Assembly: GCA_029243165.1 (NCBI GenBank)
Contig: JAQWSN010000007.1
Span: 122,330-186,329 of the forward strand
DNA from: Flavobacteriaceae bacterium
Lineage (GTDB): Bacteria; Bacteroidota; Bacteroidia; Flavobacteriales; Flavobacteriaceae
Direction of reading: 5' to 3'
DNA: 64,000 nucleotides
How positions within the stretch are numbered: position 1 is the first letter of the stretch; the number at the start of each line of letters is the position of its first letter. Under the pieces are notes generated by a model. That model saw only the letters and a program-made list of their open reading frames with translations, did not search any database and was not told where the DNA came from. Both the position numbers and the translations under genes were made by a program. This document shows, piece after piece, positions 45,201 through 52,500 of the stretch.

Positions 45201-46014
45201 GTTTTACGACCGTGTAAGTCGTTTACTCAGACATAAAAACAGACCGATAACCCAGTGGGACATCGAAAATTTTTTGTTAGACAAATTTGATTGGCTGATG
45301 CATGTCAAATGTATTTGGGATCATCAGAAAGGTGACGAAAACGTCAGTGTGGTCAAGATCTTGTGTTTGAAGAAAATTGATCAATCACAAAACATCGACG
45401 AGATCAAATTAAACGGAGCAGACATGATTGAAGTCAAAAACCTTCTGTATCAATATTGTTCTCCGTTTTTAAAAGTGGAAATTATTAATCCGGTTTTTGA
45501 AGACCTATGGATCAAGTGTAAAATTAAGTTTTCTAATATCTCGGGAGGAAAAGCGATCAATGAATTGAATAATGAATTTTTTAAATTCATTTGCCCTTGG
45601 GTTTCAGGAGAGGGACCGATAAAAACACTTTTCAAGAAATCTGAAATCGTTCAATTTATCAAAACTAGACCCTATGTTTCTTTTGTTACAGGTCTTTCAA
45701 TTATTCATTTTAAATCTCTCCCAGACGGTGGGGTCGTAGCCCATGATAGTGCCTCCAAAGGAGATGATAATGATCTTATTGAATCGGGCTCTCCATGGTC
45801 CTTGTTTGTCCCTAGAAATAACAATAAAATAAGTATTATTGATGTTCCCGAATATTCACTTCCAGAACCTATGGAGTACAACGAGCTCAACATAGAAGGA
45901 AACTTTATTATCAATTCTGGAAATGCAGCTGTTGATTTAGATTTTGAACCAGATGAGGATCAAAATGAAGATACAGCTTCAAAAAATTTAAGTGTAATTA
46001 AAATTAAAATTTAA
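42274..46014 (+). CDS. Large baseplate J-like wedge protein (Afp11-like)
   Basis: A 1246-residue baseplate protein that starts at TTG 42274 (KSRILEILNPENIK), four bases after the gp25 stop. The C-terminal part, near residue 985, has the gp6/J-like signature RLLRHKNRPITQWDIENFLL followed by VKCIW. The long N-terminal half is specific to Bacteroidota systems. It forms the baseplate wedge with gp25 and the second wedge protein encoded at 46.8 kb. Confidence 0.88.
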   Translation: MKSRILEILNPENIKIDDREVEDLIMFTLKLSKKINFYNLKNKKEGHWDGLIELDDTFLIAEILKFDLMLYDQQRLNIVRELNDFSSQREKEVIFGNLFSILAKYFESINKWYVSSTRNITSVESSPIELELEQAIINKLKSVFELFVGYYLGLKDHADYELDLEFDPSLFASIWGVKDINPIDIFADIDLQQPPLSSGLKKLILLYNPVYSILYNIQLRARPLFEKSLQERSIHKAHMGLILVFFDLFKNLQLDLNSLSKKHLDYYYKNILMQEPKKVTPKKMFVHFDINQNQKSINLAADSKIIAGQYENGDNILYTSNNEINLNNTKVSELRTFFISKNNRFDYNSNFRLVSGLFSKTHCTTNDDVIKFNENEDVFSTLGEEQFLKTDTNQTMDLANVGFAISSATLRLAKSTRVINFKIQFTPNSIKTLTNLIIDISNHRGLSEEEIFSEIFDQMFLINYTNEEGWESVEDYTIIYPEDWSEGEIKVQVVLDKRKPSVDNYHEAIHEKNYNVDFPIFEFLLNSGDFYHSYSFLAGMELSKIEIDVKVEGLNKLTAINKQGDVDLNSEFEILGAAPTKGTSITIGSNELFCKPISKLSLRWEYKNLPVESVDLKEYFENYNREIDNYSFKLKLSALSDFTYQRIGSEDPQFEMFQLDEEAKIKTSFEIKDIDVSKFQLKPKYDLEYESVEEYSKESETGFLKLTLTEPKIGFGFDVFTSIYNEAILKASTQKKGQEITPPNQPWSPMVEDLSLDYSSKTTLYFNQSLLSENDYEQRNSFFLISNEGNTKTFNEDSVISPLLIPKFDNAGEFIIGLNNVQAPQMLNLFVDVKKSENTDYEFSEKLDWFYSSSNGWKLLKPNQILYDETLSLLKSGVISLNLPQDISNDYNFFNNDKYYIKAVSKNKADQFSLIKAIHNNGLTLSEIVPEDPTLQFTPQREAGSVQELVTPINGILRINQPLPSFGGNPQETTLQFYDRVSRLLRHKNRPITQWDIENFLLDKFDWLMHVKCIWDHQKGDENVSVVKILCLKKIDQSQNIDEIKLNGADMIEVKNLLYQYCSPFLKVEIINPVFEDLWIKCKIKFSNISGGKAINELNNEFFKFICPWVSGEGPIKTLFKKSEIVQFIKTRPYVSFVTGLSIIHFKSLPDGGVVAHDSASKGDDNDLIESGSPWSLFVPRNNNKISIIDVPEYSLPEPMEYNELNIEGNFIINSGNAAVDLDFEPDEDQNEDTASKNLSVIKIKI

Positions 46015-46015
46015 A

Positions 46016-46753
46016 ATGGCTTTAATTAACAGACAAACCTTAAAAAATTACTTCCAAAAGGGAGGATTTGCCACAGAAAAGCACTTTGTGGATCTCATTG
46101 ATTATTCATTAAATATGATTGACGATGGGATATCTATCAATCAAAAACACGGATTTAAATTAAATCCGATGGGATATTCCAATCGTTTGATGTCCTACTT
46201 TAAGAAAGCCACTCAAAAAGAGCCTGATTTTTCCGTAAACTTAAATCAAGATAATATTGAAGGACTCTCAATTAATGACCGAGAGGGAGCTCCATTGCTC
46301 AAGTTTGATCAAAATAAACAAATAGGAGTTCATACCAATGAGCCTCGTTTTGATTTTGACGTGAAAGGAGTCCTCGGAGTAGATTCGAAAAGTGGAAGCT
46401 ATGCTGTAGGTGAGGTTGATGGGGATGGTAACTGGCAAACGGTAATGGCCAATTTAGATGGAATTAACGGTTTTGAGGTCGTAGCTTCTATCAAAGGAAA
46501 GCTGGGCAGCGGTCGCTATGCGATGGCTCACGCAATAGCTCTCTCCACCTTTGGGGGAAGGTCTTCTCGAAATAAAATTAAAAACACACATGCCTACTAC
46601 GGTAGTTTCCTAAATCGCCTTTCATTCCGATGGGTGGGTGAAATGCACAATTACGAACTTCAAGTTCGTACACGAAGGCATTATGGTGTGAATGAGGTAG
46701 ATGGGCAACCCTACAAAATCAAGTTTAATGTTTCACGATTTTTTTCTGAATAG
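46016..46753 (+). CDS. Fibre-like baseplate-associated protein
   Basis: A 245-residue protein. The N-terminus has NRQTLKNYFQKGGFATEKHF then DLIDYSLNMIDDGI. This pattern is common at the N-terminus of tail-fibre-type proteins in Bacteroidota. KQIGVHTNEPRFDFDVKG resembles the GIGTxxPxxxLDVxG fibre motif. It may attach to the baseplate and contact a target. Between two wedge genes, so a structural part is likely. Confidence 0.6.
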   Translation: MALINRQTLKNYFQKGGFATEKHFVDLIDYSLNMIDDGISINQKHGFKLNPMGYSNRLMSYFKKATQKEPDFSVNLNQDNIEGLSINDREGAPLLKFDQNKQIGVHTNEPRFDFDVKGVLGVDSKSGSYAVGEVDGDGNWQTVMANLDGINGFEVVASIKGKLGSGRYAMAHAIALSTFGGRSSRNKIKNTHAYYGSFLNRLSFRWVGEMHNYELQVRTRRHYGVNEVDGQPYKIKFNVSRFFSE

Positions 46754-46761
46754 TACCACCG

Positions 46762-49527
46762 ATGATTGAACCTAAAAATTTTACAATCCCTGAGTTCAAG
46801 AGTGCTAGTGAAAACTATGACTTACTCCTTGAAAAGGGAATTGCTTTAATACAAAATTACAGCGGGGAACGTTGGACGGATTTCAATTATCATGATCCCG
46901 GAATTACGCTTTTAGAACAAATTTGCTATGCCATAACCGATTTAGGGTACCGTACAAATTTCCCAATAGAGGACTTGCTCATTGGTAAAAAAGAGGGAAT
47001 AGACCTAGAACAAACAAACTTGTTTTTCCCTATTGATAAAATTCTTCCCTCTAAGCCACTCATCCCAAAAGATTTTCAAAAGCTTATTATTGAAGAAGTT
47101 GAAGAAGTGAAAAATGCATGGGTCTATCCCGTCAATGACAACCTACTTGGTTTTGACGGACTCCTAAACGTATTTGTCCAATGTCAAGATGTCAATGACT
47201 TTGACTTTTCTGAAGAGGAGGTGAGTAAAAAAGTTTCTTCTCTTCTAATGAAAAACAGACCGCTTGGAACTGATTTTCAAAAGGTTCAAATCTTAAAAAA
47301 AGATGAACTCAGCATTGATGCTAAATTAAAAATTGACTCTTTTGTCTTGGGTGAAACCATATTGTCAGAAATTTATTTTCAAACTGAAAAAATACTCAAT
47401 CCAAATATTAAGTTTCAAGACTTTGAATCCATGAGAGCTACTGGCAGATCGGTTGCAGATATTTTCTCAGGCCCGGTACCTTTAAAAGGATTTATTGACT
47501 CCAAAGATTTCACACTTAAAACAAATGAAATCTACATTTCTGAGATAAGAGAGGTTATTGAGAAAATTGATGGAGTCCTTGAAATTGAGGAAATTCATCT
47601 TTTTAAAAACGGAATCGAAGTCTTTGAAGATTTGATCACTTTCGGAGAGGATAATTATCCTTTTTTGAAAAAAAACATCAATACATACAATGCTGCCTCA
47701 GAACAAATTAAATTGTACAGAGACAATATTTTCTACGAAATTGATACCATCATTCTTTCACAATTGTACGACTCTTTAAGCATCTCTCAGAAGACCAATT
47801 ATTACAAATCGATAAAGCCCCAGAAAATTGATCTTTCTGGACGTTTTAGTAAAGCTGAGATCGAACAGTATTACTCAATTCAGAATGAATTCCCAGCAGT
47901 TTATGGTTTAAAAGAGAATGAACTTCCATCTAATGCAGACAAAAAAAGAATAGGACAGGTAAAACAGCTTAGAGGGTTTCTAATATTGTTTGAGCAATTG
48001 ATGGCAAACCATTTAAGTCAGCTTGCAAATTTTCATCAAATTTTCTCTACCCAGTCAGAAATAAAAAGCACTTATTTCAAGCAATATGCTGATGAAGTAC
48101 CTGGGTTAAAGGAATTGATCTCTTTTGGTAACAAAGAGGCGTATTTGGAGTACTTGAATACCATTTCCGAATCAAAAAATAAGTTTTATAAGAGAAGAAC
48201 CCAAATCGTAGATCATCTTTTAGCACGGTTTGGAGAAAATTTTAATACTGAAACTCTTTCAAAGTTGATGAAAATCGAATCCGAAAATAGTTCAGATTTG
48301 CAGATCAACGAATCCATTTTAAATTCCAAAATTAAATACGCTAAAAAGATTGTCGAAAACGGACAAAATAAAAGCTTGGGACTTAACTACAAGGCAGATA
48401 CTTGGGACACCGAAAATACATCGGGTCACGAAACAAGATTAAAATTATTATTAGGTATTGAGAACACTACTTTCCGATCTCTTACAACCCCACTAATTGA
48501 CGACTACGATCAAGTTGAAAACGAAAATGAGTGGAGTAATCAAACCATAAAAATTAAGGGAGGTGGAAGTTTAGAAGTAGTGACAACTTCAACCATAGAA
48601 AATGAACATTTAAATTATTTTACTTCTACTCACAATGATTTCAAGGGATTGTTTACCCATGCGAATAAATCTAAAAATTACAACATAGTTGTAAGTACAG
48701 CGAATAAAAAAGAAGTTTTTCACTTACTCTACAATGCTCCTGGACTGCAACAACCCATTGAATTGTTCAGAGCCGATTCTGAAACAAAATGTAATGCTGC
48801 TATGAAAAAAGGGATTCAGAAGTTTGAACACTTGAATTCAGCTTGTGAGGGTTTCTTTTTAGTTGAACATATTTTGTTAAGACCACTTTTAACCACGAAC
48901 TACGTAACTACTTTTTTAAACGATGATTCTGAGCCTTTTTTGGTAAGTTTTAACGCAAGTAGCTTTGAAGATCAAAACGATCTTAGAAGTGATGTTTTCA
49001 TCCTTGGGGTCAATAAAGAAAATTACTCCATCATTAAATCCAAAGAGAAAAAAGAGTTTCAAATAATAATTTTTGACATTTTTAACAAGCCTGTTTTTAA
49101 GAGTCCTAAAGTTTTTTATTCTAATGTTGGTGCAAAATCAGAAATGAAACGTTTGCTCAGTTTTTTCACTAAAAAGAGCCAAGACAAAGAGCCTATTGAA
49201 AACTTCAGCGAAATAGTCATAGACAAAGGAAACAGTCATGAGTTCCCTACTAATTTTGGTTATTCAAACAGATTGAGTTTCATTATTCCTGATTGGCCTT
49301 TAAGGTTTCAAAATACAGAGTTTAGGGCCTATTTAAAATCAATTATTCAGGAGCATATCCCCGCACAGTTTAAATACGATCTTTTTTATTTAAACATGAA
49401 TCAATTGAGTCTTTTTGAAGATACCTACCTCAATTGGCTTGATAAAAAGAAAAGCGATGCTATTAATGAGGCTGATGTTTATGCCCTTCAACTGATTCAA
49501 TTATTGAGGAGTTACAAACCGGAGTAG
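46762..49527 (+). CDS. Second baseplate wedge protein (Afp12-like)
   Basis: A 921-residue baseplate protein. The N-terminal signature WTDFNYHDPGITLLEQICYA followed by TDLGYRTNFPIEDLL is the HDPG motif of the gp6/J-like wedge family. Several long helical segments follow. It forms the baseplate wedge with the 1246-residue protein and gp25. Its stop is directly followed by the tape-measure ATG, so translation is coupled. Confidence 0.88.
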   Translation: MIEPKNFTIPEFKSASENYDLLLEKGIALIQNYSGERWTDFNYHDPGITLLEQICYAITDLGYRTNFPIEDLLIGKKEGIDLEQTNLFFPIDKILPSKPLIPKDFQKLIIEEVEEVKNAWVYPVNDNLLGFDGLLNVFVQCQDVNDFDFSEEEVSKKVSSLLMKNRPLGTDFQKVQILKKDELSIDAKLKIDSFVLGETILSEIYFQTEKILNPNIKFQDFESMRATGRSVADIFSGPVPLKGFIDSKDFTLKTNEIYISEIREVIEKIDGVLEIEEIHLFKNGIEVFEDLITFGEDNYPFLKKNINTYNAASEQIKLYRDNIFYEIDTIILSQLYDSLSISQKTNYYKSIKPQKIDLSGRFSKAEIEQYYSIQNEFPAVYGLKENELPSNADKKRIGQVKQLRGFLILFEQLMANHLSQLANFHQIFSTQSEIKSTYFKQYADEVPGLKELISFGNKEAYLEYLNTISESKNKFYKRRTQIVDHLLARFGENFNTETLSKLMKIESENSSDLQINESILNSKIKYAKKIVENGQNKSLGLNYKADTWDTENTSGHETRLKLLLGIENTTFRSLTTPLIDDYDQVENENEWSNQTIKIKGGGSLEVVTTSTIENEHLNYFTSTHNDFKGLFTHANKSKNYNIVVSTANKKEVFHLLYNAPGLQQPIELFRADSETKCNAAMKKGIQKFEHLNSACEGFFLVEHILLRPLLTTNYVTTFLNDDSEPFLVSFNASSFEDQNDLRSDVFILGVNKENYSIIKSKEKKEFQIIIFDIFNKPVFKSPKVFYSNVGAKSEMKRLLSFFTKKSQDKEPIENFSEIVIDKGNSHEFPTNFGYSNRLSFIIPDWPLRFQNTEFRAYLKSIIQEHIPAQFKYDLFYLNMNQLSLFEDTYLNWLDKKKSDAINEADVYALQLIQLLRSYKPE

Positions 49528-52500
49528 ATGCCCATATCTGGAAATATCAGGAAATTTAAATTTGACTTAACTCTCTCTGAGGAAAAAGTTTTTGAATCCC
49601 TTGGTGATGATCTTATTTCCATGACCAAAGAAAGCTTTTTAAACTCGATTCAAAAAGCTTTTGCACCTTTTGAAAACAGTAATATTGTCATAGATAAGCT
49701 TGAAATTGATCTCGGCAATTTTAAAATTAAAGATCTTCCTAGTCTTAGAAAACAATTTCGTCAAGCAATTGAAGATTATGTTCAAGAGAACTTGGGTAAA
49801 TGGTCCTTACAAAATCAAGAACGGGTTGAGGATGCCATCATTTTTTTTATTCAAAAAGGGTATTTTCCTTGGTGGGTAAACAGTGTCGAATCTTTCAATG
49901 ACATGATATTAAAATTGCCCGATTCATTTCAATTCTCTAGTGCACTTCTGACCCAATTGTATTCTAGCCAAAAAAACTATTTTAGAATTTTAAACACCCT
50001 AAATAAAGATTCAAAAGCGGTTATCCGAAAAAAGTTGCTTTTTCAGCATACCACTTTTTTTACCACAACACTTTCTTTTTACAAAAAACTTTTGTCTAAT
50101 TATGAGCTCCCAAAAACGGAATCGTTAGACGCTATTTTAAAGCAAATTGAATACTATTTTATGGTGCAAAGTGCTAAAGTCAAGAATGACTCTTCACTTT
50201 TATTTTTTAAAACGCTCAAATATTTTTCTTCTTTTTTTGCTATTCCTTTTCCCAATTTATTCAGATTCATTTCAGATGTGGTAATACCGTCTGAATCGGA
50301 TTCCACAATCAAATCTTTAATTGAGCAGCAATCAGTTGTTTTAAATAAATATGAGGGTTTTCCCCAGTCATTGAACCAAATCGTTTTGGATGGAAGTCTT
50401 CCAAATGATTTAAAAAAAGGAGGAGTAGAGGGGGTGATCTCTTTTTTTGAAAGGGGTTATTCTCAAATGAATTTTAGTCAAATACAAGAGCTTAAAGATC
50501 AATTTGACGCCAATCTGAATAAAAATAATCAAGCGCTAATGAGCTACCTTCAATCTGTAGCTTTTTACCAGAGTAAAGAAAAATTGGAAAGGCTTATTGT
50601 CTTACTTGATTCAGAAAATTACCAAAAATTACTTCGATTTTTGTCCAGTTCCGTGGAGGAATCCGAATCGGTTAGTTCGATAAAAAAATACATCAGTTCT
50701 TCAAGTCAGGAGACTAAACTTACTGACTCGACTGTTCAAGAAGGAGTCAGGTCACAAGCCTCTCAAGATCCACAAACGGTATCTAAATTCACTTTAGCTG
50801 AATTGATTGATTTTATTGAAAAGGGAATTTTGCAATTGAGTTTTAGTGCGATAGAGCAGTTTAAAAAGCGTTTTAATTTTTCAATCACAGAAAAAAATAC
50901 TTATTTAATTAAGTATTTAAATGCGGCTGCTTTTTACTCTGATAAAGAAAAATTGGCACGACTAACTTCCCTTTTAAATTTCCAAATGTATCCGCCTTTA
51001 AATGAACTTTTGAATTCCAATGCGGTACATTCAATTAAAGAGTTTTTACAAGCTGCGGGTCAAGAAAAATCCCTTGCAGAATTGTCTAAATCTGAAAATG
51101 TAGATGTCCCCTCTGGAACAAATCAGTTGGAACCAAAAAGCGATGTAGCACTTTTTATTGAGTTTCTTGAAGATTTTTCAACTCCCAATTTCACTTCTTT
51201 AATTGAGTTTAAGAAACTATTTGATGCACTCCTAGAAAAAAAGAATAGTAAGCTTTTGAATTATTTGAGTTCCGCTTCTTTTTATGCAGATCAAAATAAA
51301 TTGGCTCGTTTGATTACACTGCTAACAAATGAAAACTATCGACTTTTGATGTCAAATTTATCTGATACAGAGAATCCAGATGATTCGATTAAGTACATAA
51401 AAAGCTTTATTCAAGATACCAGTCAAGACAGCGCTTTGATTGAACTATCCGAACAGATCAGTCCTGAAATAACCGATGATGAGGCGCTTAAGACTCGATT
51501 ACTTTCGGAATCGCCCTTGGAGTTTCTAATCTCTTTCTTTGAAAAGGGAATTTCTCAGACCAACTTTGGTGTATTGAGTGAATACAGTAAACTTTTTGAG
51601 TTATTTTTAAAACAAAATTCAAAAGCACTTATCCATTACCTCTCCAGTATTGATTTTTTAAATTCAGAAATTAAACTTGAACGGCTATTTTCATTACTTA
51701 CAGATACTACATTAAAAGAACTCATTGTTCTTTTGGATGACACCAGCGCGAAATCATTAGTTAAAGATTTAAATGAACTGTTTTCTGATAAAATGTTTCT
51801 CAAGGAACTTATTCAGAAAACGGATCGCTTTAATGTTAATTACATCTTCAACAAAGTACTTCTGGTTGACTTGCTAAAAAGTAAACAGGAAAAAAGGAGT
51901 ACGGAAGCATTTATTTCTTCTTTTGTAGATCGGTTGGGTCGAGAGGTTTCTATGGGTAGGAGTGAACTTCTTTTTGAGCTTGCAAAAATCGGAGAAAAAG
52001 AAAAATTCAGAAAATCCGTTGTTCGCATTTTTGATTCACTTTTCACCATTGAATCAAGCCAAGTTAAGGACTCCTCTAAACCCGTAAAAGAGTCAGTAGA
52101 CGCTTTAGAATCGGTGGTGAAAAGTGCAAAGAATGCAAGCGATTTAAAATCATTACAAAAGAACGATCTAGAACAGCTTTTGTTTGATTTGATCAAGCAG
52201 CTTCCAAATTCAAGAACATCTTTAGAGAAAATTGTTTTTCATCCAGAATTTTCAAAACTATTAGATTTGAAACTTTTCAGCAGCTTGTTTCAGAGGTTAA
52301 AGACCATTGTTGACATTGACTTTTCACGACTAATTCTTAGTGTAGTTGATCTCATAGAGGATCAGAGAAAAAATCAATTTTTATTGACAGTGAACCGAGT
52401 AGCCTTTCAAACGCTTATTTCTAAAGGAATACAGATTAGTCCTGAGACTTTTTTAGAGTCTTTAACAGCAAGTTTGGTTCAATTAGCACCACAAATTTTC

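Noticed and set aside
50434..51760. Recent DNA duplication or CRISPR-like array
   Set aside because: The periodicity is 351-372 bp and only seen at protein level; no spacers or identical repeats.
51840..52196. Leftward 118-codon frame inside the tape-measure gene
   Set aside because: The plus-strand reading frame is continuous for 1950 codons with family motifs at both ends.
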